64,000 nt of DNA from positions 16,415,170 through 16,479,169 of the forward strand of contig CM028888.1 of assembly GCA_016801885.1 (NCBI GenBank), written 5' to 3'. The notes beneath the pieces were generated by a model. That model saw only the letters and a list, made by a program, of their open reading frames with translations. It was not told the DNA's origin and ran no database searches. Every line of letters starts with the position of its first letter. The stretch's first letter is position 1. Shown piece by piece: positions 21,301 through 27,950 of this stretch. Both the position numbers and the translations under genes were made by a program. This stretch comes from Toxotes chatareus (Eukaryota; Chordata; Actinopteri; Toxotidae).

Positions 21301-23082
21301 GGGGACATACAGTAATCCATTAGTGTAAGTACTTGCCATCAGAAAAGCTCATGTTGCAAAGCAGTGTTACTTTTCTGTGTAAAGATGGATTACATCTCTG
21401 GATGTTGTTGTAAACACATAGTGTTAAGAGAGAGGTGTCTGGCTATGGCTGTTTGGCGATGAACAGATGTTGGCAATGAGACAGAAGCGGAATTACACCA
21501 ATTTTTTGCCTCAACATGTTAATTGAGAAGAGTTTAAAGAGGTGTGACATGACACTTTGCATCACAATTAAAATGCTAAAATTAGCTCCCAGCTAAAGTA
21601 ATTGTACTGACAGTTTGAGCATCTTGTGTTCCTGTGTGATTTAAAAAAATTCAAGACAGCAGCTTGGTGATTGTCCTTGAATATGAATATGCCTTTTGAG
21701 CTGAACACTGGCTCTTGGGTTAATCACTGGAAAGTGAATTAAGGTAGGCTTAGTGGGCTGAACACGGTACGGGCTCACATGTGCTCATGTCAGAAAAAGA
21801 ATTGCTTTCATAATAGTAATAAATGCCAGTTTGAGGTCTGTGTTCAAAATGTCACACACAGAGCTTCTATACAAGCAGTTTCCCAAGAGTGCCACTCTCT
21901 AGCACACAGTTACAGGGCAACAATAGCTAAACCCAAAAATTGATTAAAACACCTTTAATCAAAGTGTTACTTTCATTGTAGATGAACAGGCTTTTAAGTA
22001 AACGTTAGGACTCAGAGAACCGGGGTTATGCAAGTAACCAAAAGTTATTGAAGCACTTTTTTTGTATGTGTTGCGTACATGCTAACATGCATTTTTTTTT
22101 TTTTTTTGCTGGTTGCTTGTTTTCTGTAACATTCATGTAAATTTGTTTAAACAAAGAGTCAGTTTATTTACATTTTTCAAATTTTAAATCACCCATAAGT
22201 TACAGCAGCGTTTTCTCCTTTCTAAATGTAATTGATTGCAAGTTTAGATTTTCCTCTCATACAAGTGTCAGCACTTGTCTTGACTAGCTTACACATCTTG
22301 TGACACCAAATCACGGAGTTTGTATAAGAAAGCTAAAACGCAGAGTACTTCAATCATTTTCAAATACCCAATAATCCATAATACATAGGTTCCAGACTGT
22401 GGATAGTTGTACATCACATAAAGACACTTCCTGCTGCTAAAGGACGTGTTTTAGTTGTTTTTTTGCTGCTTGTCCTCAGGGTATGTGTTAAAGAGCAGCA
22501 CTTATGGCTGTCTGGATATATCAAATCTGTACTGCATAAAGATGTAAAGCTACAGTTTTAAATAACATTCAATACAAGTGGTAGGTCGAATCCAGGTGCA
22601 GGACAGAACATAGCATTCATTTCAGCCATACTATGAGTTCATCAGTGCTGGCCTTGTGCTACCTGACCCCTGACATTTACCTTACTAACTGCACATACTA
22701 TTTACTAATATGTGGGTTTAGCCCGGTAACACTGTTTCATTTGGGACCATACACCAAGAATATTTGTGATGCATTTTTCTCATCTTCTAAGTAAAGTTAA
22801 AAATGAGCAATCTTTAGGAGTCTAAATTGCCTGTGGTTTCCCATGCCGTATTTGTACAACAACCTTCTTTCATCTCTGCACCGTATTGTTTCTACAGGAA
22901 GTAGGCGAGTAATGATATAATGGTGTGTCTGTATGTGTGTTGACCCCTATAGCCCTCCTGTGTACCAGAGACACCTGAGCGTTGGCAGATCTGATGAAGA
23001 GGATGAGACGGACAGAGACTCCAGCAGGCAGTCCCTGAGGCAGAGCGACGGCGAAGGCTTATTGGCAGAGAGCGCATCGTAA
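2293..23082 (+). CDS. myo18a: Unconventional myosin-XVIIIa, 3' part of the gene (19 shared exons plus two alternative last exons)
   Basis: Joining 19 exons gives one uninterrupted frame of 796 codons. The frame opens with a lever-arm end segment (KKNRGVKDWPWWKLFTTVQP), followed by about 650 residues of nearly proline-free heptad coiled coil. Signature blocks match MYO18A as I remember it: [57 protein letters not shown] and EDRVDGVKSWLSKNKG. MYO18A is a non-processive, actin-tethering myosin with little or no ATPase activity. It dimerises through this rod and works in Golgi/cytoskeletal organisation, and in muscle sarcomeres. The motor head, PDZ and KE-rich N-terminus lie upstream of the window. 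Exon 19 can splice in frame to either a long exon (19526) or a short one (22953), predicting visible products of 1268 or 839 residues. MYO18B is the alternative identity but fits the rod blocks less well. Exon borders are read by eye and not supported by transcripts. Confidence 0.93.
2644..2733 (+). CDS. myo18a: myo18a exon B: start of coiled-coil rod
   Basis: This exon has 30 codons, phase 0 at both ends, acceptor ccag and donor GTGGGT. The product begins EEMQQLKSKLERVEKERNEL and continues RLNTDRLESR. It is charged, heptad-patterned and free of proline, and it starts the rod directly after the head-rod junction exon. Confidence 0.92.
2910..3029 (+). CDS. myo18a: myo18a exon C: rod, followed by a GC donor
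   Basis: This exon has 40 codons in phase 0. The product runs IADLLAELADERSTSESASQ to a C-terminal EKDMKDLQ. The acceptor is tgtccag. The frame and the family alignment require the exon to end after CTACAG, where the intron begins GCACAT rather than GT. No usable in-frame GT lies nearby. The only close GT context (about 2953, AAGTGAGT) would delete conserved rod residues. A (TA)n tract starts about 20 bases into the intron. Confidence 0.85.
3051..3074. repeat. (TA)n microsatellite beside a GC splice donor
   Basis: Twelve TA units begin about 20 bases after the end of myo18a exon C. Confidence 0.9.
3177..3294 (+). CDS. myo18a: myo18a exon D: rod with poly-Asp hinge
   Basis: This exon has 118 bases, starts in phase 0 and ends with one base of a split Gly codon. 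The acceptor is ctccag and the donor GTTAGT. The product starts AKFDAMKKQLESQEMEVMEA and ends ELNGEMDDDDDDAG. The six Asp codons at 3273-3290 are a pure GAT repeat. Human MYO18A has a shorter Asp run at the same place, as I recall. Confidence 0.92.
3295..4538 (+). other. myo18a intron between exons D and E
   Basis: This is about 1.2 kb of non-coding sequence. No exon, transposon ends or RNA gene is recognised. The open frame at 3596-3784 looks like chance. Confidence 0.6.
4539..4666 (+). CDS. myo18a: myo18a exon E: rod, followed by a consensus-like GC donor
   Basis: This exon has 128 bases, completes the split Gly codon and ends in phase 0. The product starts GEWRIKYNRAIREMDFTKKK and ends EQQSKRHLERR. 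The acceptor is cctccag. The following intron begins GCAAGA after AGAAGG, which is close to the classical GC-AG donor consensus. The next exon must begin at LADLQ for the rod to stay aligned, so a GT donor does not fit. Confidence 0.88.
4808..4836. repeat. (GT)n tract in front of a myo18a acceptor
   Basis: About 14 TG units end about 14 bases before the acceptor of exon F, where a pyrimidine tract would normally sit. Confidence 0.9.
4851..5005 (+). CDS. myo18a: myo18a exon F: rod
   Basis: This exon has 155 bases, starts in phase 0 and ends with two bases of a split Lys codon. The product begins LADLQTDNEDVQRSVQQLKK and continues with a block ending RNHDLEKKQRK. The donor is GTCAGT. The acceptor lies just behind a (TG)n tract (about 4808-4836) rather than a normal pyrimidine tract, then CGTGCATGCTGCAG. 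Confidence 0.92.
5006..5873 (+). other. myo18a intron between exons F and G
   Basis: This 0.87 kb is non-coding and ends in a TG-rich stretch (about 5830-5868) before the acceptor. Nothing else is recognised. Confidence 0.6.
5874..5997 (+). CDS. myo18a: myo18a exon G: rod
   Basis: This exon has 124 bases, completes the split Lys codon and ends in phase 0 at GTAAGC. The product begins FDLEQNQAQSEVQRERSQRE and ends EMFNLRQQLQ. The acceptor, TTCCAG, lies directly behind TG-rich DNA. Heptads continue without proline. Confidence 0.92.
6136..6336 (+). CDS. myo18a: myo18a exon H: rod, most recognisable block
   Basis: This exon has 67 codons, phase 0 at both ends, acceptor cctgcag and donor GTACAG. 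It contains [20 protein letters not shown] and DLEAKVKDQEEELDEQAGNI. Both blocks are, to my recollection, almost identical to vertebrate MYO18A and are the strongest support for the gene identity. Confidence 0.95.
6561..6671 (+). CDS. myo18a: myo18a exon I: rod
   Basis: This exon has 37 codons in phase 0, acceptor actcag and donor GTAGGC. The product begins AKLRLEMEMERQRQTHSKEI and ends IRRSCSKK, continuing the coiled coil. Confidence 0.93.
6672..7276 (+). other. myo18a intron between exons I and J, with a hairpin
   Basis: This 0.6 kb intron is non-coding. Its one structured element is the inverted repeat at 6764-6830, listed separately. No exon is seen. Confidence 0.6.
6764..6830. repeat. 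Imperfect 67-base inverted repeat (hairpin) within a myo18a intron
   Basis: The inner arms AGTGAGTGTCGAAG (6772-6785) and CTTCGACACTCACT (6795-6808) are perfectly complementary over 14 bases around a 9-base loop. The outer arms AGTTCACAA (6764-6772) and TTGTGAACT (6822-6830) are also complementary, separated on the right side by a 13-base bulge. It could be a worn miniature transposon or a foldable RNA. I do not recognise it as a known microRNA. Confidence 0.75.
7277..7381 (+). CDS. myo18a: myo18a exon J: rod
   Basis: This exon has 35 codons in phase 0, acceptor cctgcag and donor GTACTT. The product begins [20 protein letters not shown] and ends ELETKLLNAQDQ, a highly conserved segment of the myosin-XVIII rod. 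Confidence 0.94.
7555..7701 (+). CDS. myo18a: myo18a exon K: rod with the Ala-Pro break
   Basis: This exon has 49 codons in phase 0, acceptor attcag and donor GTACGC. The product begins VSQRDVETEKRLRKDLKRTK and contains MLDHLKSNAPSKREIAQLKN. The single proline in SNAPSKRE is a conserved break in the coiled coil. The acceptor again follows a TG-rich tract (7536-7548). Confidence 0.94.
7935..8048 (+). CDS. myo18a: myo18a exon L: rod
   Basis: This exon has 38 codons in phase 0, acceptor ctcacag and donor GTGAGT. The product begins LEESEFTCAAAVKARKSMEI and ends MEDVGKAKMS. The LEESEFTCAAAVKARK block is characteristic of the family. Confidence 0.94.
8049..8993 (+). other. myo18a intron between exons L and M
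   Basis: This is 0.94 kb of non-coding DNA. The part from about 8640 to 8960 has balanced composition without simple repeats, which would make it a reasonable place to look for a conserved non-coding element. No conservation can be read from a single sequence. Confidence 0.5.
8994..9110 (+). CDS. myo18a: myo18a exon M: rod
   Basis: This exon has 39 codons in phase 0, acceptor ccctcag and donor GTAACT. The product begins LEEQVSRLQREKNDLQSRME and continues EDQEDMNELMKKHKAAVAQ. Confidence 0.94.
9285..9326. repeat. (TA)n microsatellite
   Basis: About 21 uninterrupted TA units lie in the myo18a intron between exons M and N. It is likely to vary in length. Confidence 0.95.
9672..9755 (+). CDS. 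myo18a: myo18a exon N: rod
   Basis: This exon has 28 codons in phase 0, acceptor tactag and donor GTACAA. The product begins SARDLSQITDLQAQLEEATK and ends EKQEIQEK. The acceptor is preceded by TG-rich sequence with few pyrimidine runs. Confidence 0.92.
10540..10618. repeat. Compound (CT)n-(CA)n microsatellite with CG steps
   Basis: CT repeats pass into CA repeats interrupted by CGCGCG blocks (10557-10562 and 10593-10598). Alternating purine-pyrimidine DNA of this type is prone to left-handed Z-DNA. Confidence 0.9.
10998..11100 (+). repeat. Degraded dispersed teleost repeat, copy 1
   Basis: The stretch TGAAATATCTCAACAACTAT, then GGATTACCATGAAATTTG and a GTTGTCATTGTGAACATG-like end, resembles a dispersed repeat I recognise from teleost genomes. 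Copies 2 and 3 are at about 35112 and 58143. This copy has lost its middle. The family class is not certain. Confidence 0.6.
12124..12261 (+). CDS. myo18a: myo18a exon O: rod
   Basis: This exon has 46 codons in phase 0, acceptor cccccag and donor GTGAGA. The product begins LHSLQSQLEFQEQSMVEKSL and continues VSRQEAKIRELETKLEYERT to IKRLE. Confidence 0.94.
12262..12777 (+). other. myo18a intron between exons O and P
   Basis: About 0.5 kb of AT-rich non-coding sequence. Nothing is recognised. Confidence 0.6.
12778..12963 (+). CDS. myo18a: myo18a exon P: rod
   Basis: This exon has 62 codons in phase 0, acceptor tccccag and donor GTAAGG. The product begins SLVGRLKENLEKMTEERNQH and contains EQNKRMQRQIRDTKEEMAEL. 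Confidence 0.94.
13058..13197 (+). CDS. myo18a: myo18a exon Q: rod end
   Basis: This exon has 140 bases, starts in phase 0 and ends with two bases (AG) of a split Ser codon. The acceptor is tcaccag and the donor GTACGG. The product begins [20 protein letters not shown] and contains [20 protein letters not shown], a hallmark of the C-terminal rod of MYO18A. Confidence 0.95.
13198..13876 (+). other. myo18a intron between exons Q and R
   Basis: This 0.68 kb is pyrimidine-rich non-coding sequence. Nothing is recognised. Confidence 0.6.
13877..13921 (+). CDS. myo18a: myo18a exon R: 45-base micro-like exon
   Basis: This exon has 45 bases, acceptor tggcag and donor GTGAGA. It completes Ser and then reads LQDMVTKYQKRKNK, leaving two bases of a Thr codon. 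The short length and unusual phases (enters with one base, leaves with two) fit exactly between exons Q and S. Confidence 0.92.
17361..17796. mobile_element. Non-autonomous Tc1/mariner-type element (436 bp) with TA target duplication
   Basis: The left end starts CAGTCCTGCTCAAAAGCA. The right end, read on the opposite strand, starts CAGTCCAGGTCAAAATCA, giving imperfect terminal inverted repeats of about 18 bases. TA dinucleotides flank both ends (17359-17360 and 17797-17798), as expected for Tc1/mariner insertion. No transposase frame remains. Inside, GGTAGTTTCT (17451-17460) and AGAAACTACC (17467-17476) form a perfect 10-base hairpin. Confidence 0.8.
18179..18240. repeat. 10-base perfect inverted repeat, 42-base spacer
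   Basis: TGATTGTTAT (18179-18188) and ATAACAATCA (18231-18240) are exact complements. Each arm carries an ACAAT/ATTGT core like SOX-family binding sites. It may be functional or accidental. Confidence 0.6.
18869..18991 (+). CDS. myo18a: myo18a exon S: last shared exon, tail start
   Basis: This exon has 123 bases, acceptor cttcacag and donor GTTAGT. It completes Thr, then reads GDETETDSEVEDRVDGVKSW and LSKNKGSTKTLSDEGSLKST, leaving AG of a split codon. EDRVDGVKSWLSKNKG is the conserved start of the MYO18A globular tail. Both alternative last exons begin in the compatible phase, giving Arg (long) or Ser (short) at the junction. Confidence 0.94.
18992..19525 (+). other. Intron between exon S and the long last exon
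   Basis: 0.53 kb of non-coding sequence. It ends in AACCCTTCAG, preceded by a T-rich stretch near 19463-19490, a plausible acceptor for the long last exon. Confidence 0.6.
19526..20942 (+). CDS. myo18a: myo18a alternative last exon, long: 471-residue disordered tail
   Basis: The acceptor CCTTCAG precedes A, which completes Arg with AG from exon S. The frame then runs 471 codons to TGA (20940-20942). The product is low in hydrophobics. In order it shows Ser/Arg-rich stretches (about 19620-20100), nine Asp from a pure GAT run (20145-20171), a more ordered-looking island YLDPDLEAAINEVLSFKPIK (about 20319-20378), acidic EEDDEKK, Ser/Lys blocks including SSSKKKKGKKSKKKSSKK (about 20650-20705), poly-Ser with acidic residues, and the end MDSLVMKYLYRPDSD. 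Many SxxE/SxxD and RxxS sites suggest phosphorylation. I recall a cardiac mouse isoform (Myo18A-gamma) with extra C-terminal sequence, and this exon may be its counterpart. A strong GTAAGG donor-like site at 19564 lies inside it. Confidence 0.85.
20943..21840 (+). other. myo18a: Probable 3' UTR of the long myo18a isoform
   Basis: This non-coding stretch follows the TGA and ends near a consensus AATAAA at 21818-21823, with GT-rich sequence (GAGGTCTGTGTTC) just after. A weaker ATTAAA lies near 21565. The true cleavage site is not provable from sequence. Confidence 0.5.
21818..21823 (+). terminator. Candidate poly(A) signal for the long isoform
   Basis: AATAAA followed within about 20 bases by GT-rich sequence. 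It is the first perfect hexamer seen after the long-exon stop. Confidence 0.45.
21841..22952 (+). other. Stretch between the two alternative last exons
   Basis: 1.1 kb without a supported exon. It is intronic for the short isoform. It holds a run of 17 T (about 22092-22108). The acceptor at its end is preceded by a TG-rich tract and ACCCCTATAG. Confidence 0.55.
22953..23082 (+). CDS. myo18a: myo18a alternative last exon, short: classical 42-residue tail
   Basis: The acceptor CCTATAG precedes C, which completes Ser with AG from exon S. The frame then reads PPVYQRHLSVGRSDEEDETD, continues with RDSSRQSLRQSDGEGLLAES, then AS, and ends at TAA (23080-23082). The position and pattern (SP..Y, then RSDEE/RSDDE, then a Ser/Asp-rich end) match the last exon of human MYO18A alpha/beta as I recall it. 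Joining it instead to the internal GTAAGG donor of the long exon shifts the frame and stops after eight codons, so the direct S-to-short splice is favoured. Confidence 0.85.
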
Positions 23083-23113
23083 CTGAGAGTCACACAACCT
23101 TGTCCTTTGGGTG

Positions 23114-23146
23114 ACACACACACACACACACGCACACGCACACACA

Positions 23147-23182
<36 letters not shown>
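23114..23182. repeat. (CA)n microsatellite, interrupted
   Basis: CA units are interrupted by CG and CC steps, starting about 32 bases after the short-isoform stop codon. If transcribed it would lie in the 3' UTR. Confidence 0.95.
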
Positions 23183-23185
<3 letters not shown>

Positions 23186-23822
23186 CAGAATCACACAATG
23201 AGCCCAGTTTTTGAATAGCTTAGCCTGGACATTTTATCTTACTTTACTCATTACAGCTCACCCATTCACATCATGAAGATTCTGCTTCCATGGCTAAAGT
23301 GTGCTTTCTCTTTTTCTTTTTTATTTAACAGAACATAGTGAATGATTCAGTCAATACAGAACAGTAAAGTTGAGCGCTATCAGAGGAACTTCCTGCCGCT
23401 GCTTTATTTATGAGCTTCTTTTCAGAAAAAAATTTAAGCACTCCTCTGCACTCTCTTCTGACTATTCAGATTGCTCTGCCAAGAGGATTTAGATAAGCCT
23501 GCTCTGGCTGGACTTCTCCAAGAATGTCTGACCAACTATTAAGACTGTTCTTATCTCTTCCCCATTAATGTGGACTTCCGTGGTGGGAGGAATTAACCCA
23601 TTTTCAATTAATTATCTTGCTGTAAGAGTACATGTGACTCCTGTTCCAAGTTGAGATATCTATCATTTGAGCAAAGTGATGATAGCTCATGGTCGCTGAC
23701 ATGAAAGTAAAATAGTTTTGGGAAATACATTTCTATAACCAAGATGTTAGATATTCAAGGGTGACCCCCTTTATATTTATGACACGCTGAGAAATGGATT
23801 TAAAGCTTCTGGTCTAAGAGTG

Positions 23823-23853
<31 letters not shown>
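23823..23853. repeat. (TA)n-(TG)n microsatellite
   Basis: A TA run passes directly into a TG run. It is a typical unstable dinucleotide tract. Confidence 0.9.
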
Positions 23854-24343
23854 AGTGTGCATTGATCTATATGTGGAATCGAAGGCTTCACATGAACATG
23901 CTATTCAAAAGAAATCAGATTTTCTGAAGATAGTGAGAGAAGTATTTTATTAAGATAAGATAATTTCATATTCCTGTTTTATTCTTATCGTGGAGTGTGA
24001 TGCAGTGTGTTTGGTTTGGCTCTTCTGAGGCTCACTCATGCTTTTTGTCCTCTTGTGTTGTTATATTTCTGAAAGGGAATGTAATTGTTTTCTGTTATAA
24101 AGGAGCTTTCTGATGAGCTTTTTAGACCTTCTTTCAGATGCAGAGATGCAGAAATGTATGTTGTGTGTGTGGTTTTTTTTTTAAATTATAGCATTAAATC
24201 TCCTTCAAATGTGTTATCATCGGGAATAATATTCTCAATTTGGACACATGTCCATTTTGATGTTTGGTTGCAGATATTGTTATAGGTGTACAGTGCAGAT
24301 TATCTTGAATTGAGGAAATTTTTTTGGCCATATTGGTTCAAGC

Positions 24344-24349
24344 AATAAA
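24344..24349 (+). terminator. Candidate distal poly(A) signal of myo18a
   Basis: A perfect AATAAA about 1.26 kb after the short-isoform stop. No cleavage data are available. Confidence 0.35.
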
Positions 24350-27300
24350 ATAATTACATCATGGTCTCATCAAGGTGCCAAAAGTTAAGACTGGATTTTA
24401 AATTACGTAAGCAAAGTTGGAATCATTTGTTCATGATCATCAATGAACATACTGTGATATTGAGTAAATATGTTGACTATGACTGACGTTTCTATGCAGC
24501 GGCATATAGTTAAACACCTATGTGCTCTGTATTACCTCATAAGATACAGCCAAAAACACCCTTAAATTAAGGTAAGCCTGTTATTATAATGGAATACCTT
24601 TAAGTAATTTCAGATTAGAGGTGGCAAGAACAGCTAGATTTTCAGGAGGTTGTTGTCCAGACACATGAAACTTGCTGGATATTTCTACATTTAGCCTTAC
24701 ACAATGATAATTATGTCTAGGTATATCTGGATAAGGACGCATGTACAGTATAGGTGCATGTGGAGTGCAAAGAATAGCTTCACATTTCTGGCTTGCTATT
24801 TGCATATCTTCACAGAAGAGGCTAATCTGCATTTTATGTCTTATTTTCTCTGTTTTCTTTTCTTTTCTTCAGACATGAATATTAATGTGGAACACAGGAA
24901 ACTTTGATGTCAGTGATTCAGAATATACTTGTTAAATGGAAAAAAAAAATGTAAGTTTCATTACCTCTAAGTTGGAGTTGCTGGCATTAGACATTGTACT
25001 TCAAAAGTTTGCACACTTCATCATATCTTTTGAAAAGGCTTGTCTATTTTCATTATTGAACAGATCACCATTTGTAATAATGAGTGGATGTGAATTTTGG
25101 AGTTTTTTTTTTTTTTTAGTAAATAAATTCAGCTTGTTTACAGAATCAATGTTGGTTTGCTGTAATTTCATAGAGGTGTGATTTGGATGCAGTTTTGTTT
25201 CATATTCACCACCATCAGAGAACAGCTCGAGAAAAGGAGGTTAGAAAAGAGGCAGGACAGTTTTAGCAAAACAAGTCATTGATGTTTCTGATTAATTTTA
25301 GCTCATCTACCCCAGAGTAGCTTCTCATCATACCCATTCAGTGTTCCCAGGAGACTACAGAGGAAACAAACAATTCATAGAAATGATTAATTCTGAGTAG
25401 CTGGAAAAGCAGACTGAACGTTGCTCACACTACCTTGAGTTGTTAATATGACTGCTGCACAGCTACACAGTTCAAAACCAAGCTTGGGGCAAATTCAGGA
25501 AGATCAAAAACCGTGAGCAAGCGCAGTCTTCCTCCCCACATCAATCTCTATTCTACATAGGTGAAGCTTACCTAGATTCAAAGGGATAGATGGTTTTAGA
25601 TTACCACCTTGGTTGACATTCACACTAAGTGTGTTTTGCTTTAAAGAATCCCCTATTTATCCAACCAATCTGTAACCCTCATTCCTATACACAACCTGTT
25701 CTGGTACTTCACTTTCTGCCAGGGAGCTTTTGCTGTAATTTCACTTCACTTGTGTGCACCCTCTGGGTGGCTGTATGTTTCCGCTTAAAGGCTTTCCATT
25801 GAGTGACAGATTAAATTCTGCTCCCGATTTTACTTATTTTGGCTCTAACACTGTTTCACAAGCCACTGGAGCAGGAAGTCATTAGCTCGACAAAGCCAAG
25901 CAAGTCTGTGTTTACGGTGCCACCCTCCCTGTTATTTAGACAGAATAGTTTTGGCCACAGATATTTGCTGCACTGCAAGTCTAATGTTGTGCTTCTGTAG
26001 ACAGGCCTGCCCTACACAATAATGTAGAACGACCATAAGCTTAACATTACTGTACGGCCCATTTGCTTACTGAGCAAAATATCTGAGTAGGTTGTTTCCT
26101 GACATCCTTTACATTTTATCTGGACTTTGGGTGAAACCGTGTATTTTTCTCTGCTTCTTGATGAAAACCACACGTGTCCTTCAACAGGACCCTGTGCCAG
26201 TATGGACAAAGGTGCACCTTTTACAATTACAAAGCAGATGGAGAACAGCCAAACTGAGTCAGGACTGACTCTTAACTAAAACTGTGCATCAGTTTTTGCA
26301 TAAGCAGCTCAGTTCGCTGAGCAACTCCACATTTTGACCTTGGCTAAGGCCACCCTGCCAGGCAGTAAAATATGTGGGGGTGCAGTTAGAGGGGAGAACA
26401 TGTTTATCAGGCATCATCCTCAGCTATTAGCACTCTCAGTTTTCTGCTGGATGCCTGCTGTCAATAAAGCCCTGATTGGAGGCACTGGGACACTGCCTGC
26501 AGGGACCAGGTGAGGAGGCAGCATTCATTTGCAATTCTGAGATGAAAAGACGCTGCGGAGTGTGCTGCTTGGGCGCCTCTCTTTGTTTGCACATATCATT
26601 TCCACTCTAATGAACACTGCACAGTAGTGGGTCCTTGTAACAAGGCTCAAAGGTAGGCTCAAACATTGTTTACATTTTGCATAGGTCTTTGCAGGACCTG
26701 GGGAACAATAAAAACATTTTTTCCCCTCTTCCTGTGCAGGACCTACCATAAAAGTGAATCAGTTTTAGCACCCACAGCAATGGGAAATCTTTGATTTATT
26801 TTGTTTCATGCCACTCCTCATACCTAAGCACAGAATAAACCTTGAAAACAAATTGCTGAAATCCTTGGAGTGGAAAAAAGAAAATGTTGTGGTGTCTATC
26901 ACCAATTTCAATGTTGGATTTGTTTCTCTATCTCTTCTCCACAGTATGCAGGTGGCCAAAGCCTCCTGCTGTGCTCAGAGCTGTTCAGTGCTTAGTGTCC
27001 CTGCCAAAGGAGAGTTGCTGCCCGTGTTGCTGGTGTGGGTGTGTGTGTGTATGGGAGTTGGGAGGGTGAGGGGAAATGATGACTTAGGATGTACTTTACA
27101 GCAGTCCATGACATCTGAGGGATTTGAAAGGGGTGTAAATGGTCCTTCCTCCTGGCCTTTCTCAGTGGGAAAGTGTTGGAAAGATCATTTACCTGTTTCA
27201 CAAATGCCTCGAGCCCTCGTTTTAGCACCTTGATGCGATTTCATTTCTGTTGCCTTTGACTTTCCCTTGTTATAATGTTTTTACTTCCACAAATGCCTGT

Positions 27301-27898
27301 CTCAATCTAAACAAGAGACTCGGAGGGTGAGATTATAGCCCCCAAGTTCAACTCTAAGATTTCACCATGTAACAGTGTCTGTGTGTCTAATCCAACCAGG
27401 AACCTTTTTTTTGTGTTGTTTCCCTCTTTCTATCCTGAGGTTACCTGTTAGTCTGTCAGCTATCTAGAGAAGGTGTATTACCATTAAATTTTTCCCAAAA
27501 ATAAACCAAATAATCCAGTAACCTTAAAATCTATATCTCACAGCCTCAATCCTATTCTTCCACAAATATATATAGTAGGAGAGTACACAGAAGGAGCGCC
27601 AAAACCAAGTTTTAATGTTGAAAGATGGGTCTGGTGGAGTGTTTATCCTGAGTATATACTCTTGAGCATTACACTGAACCTTTTTCGAATGCATAAAATA
27701 GGAAAGATACACACTGTATGCTTTGTGCAGGTGATTGATGATCAGTTGTGATTGCTTTGCCATGTGCTGAGATTTATAGCCTGTAATCAAGTCTGATTAC
27801 TCTCAGATTTGGAATGACACATACCCACCTGTTAGAATTTCAAAACCCTCCCACTGTGTGGCCTACTTGTGTTTTCAGCTGCTCAGTGGTGGAGAGAA

Positions 27899-27902
<4 letters not shown>

Positions 27903-27942
<40 letters not shown>

Positions 27943-27950
27943 GAGAGAGA
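27903..27950. repeat. (GA)n microsatellite
   Basis: About 24 GA units with one GC interruption near 27930. Confidence 0.95.

Larger units (their letters stand above)
23083..24370 (+). other. myo18a: Probable 3' UTR of the short myo18a isoform
   Basis: This non-coding stretch follows the TAA. It holds a (CA)n tract (23114-23182) and a (TA)n-(TG)n tract (23823-23853). A perfect AATAAA sits at 24344-24349 and could be the end of the transcript. Earlier cleavage is possible. Confidence 0.45.

Noticed and set aside
22575..22610. tRNA-like B box (GGTCGAATCC)
   Set aside because: No matching A box, acceptor stem or cloverleaf could be fitted around it.
26307..26322. GCTCAG-TTCG-CTGAGC mini-hairpin
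   Set aside because: A six-base stem with a TTCG loop occurs easily by chance in 64 kb, and no terminator or RNA context applies in a vertebrate genome.
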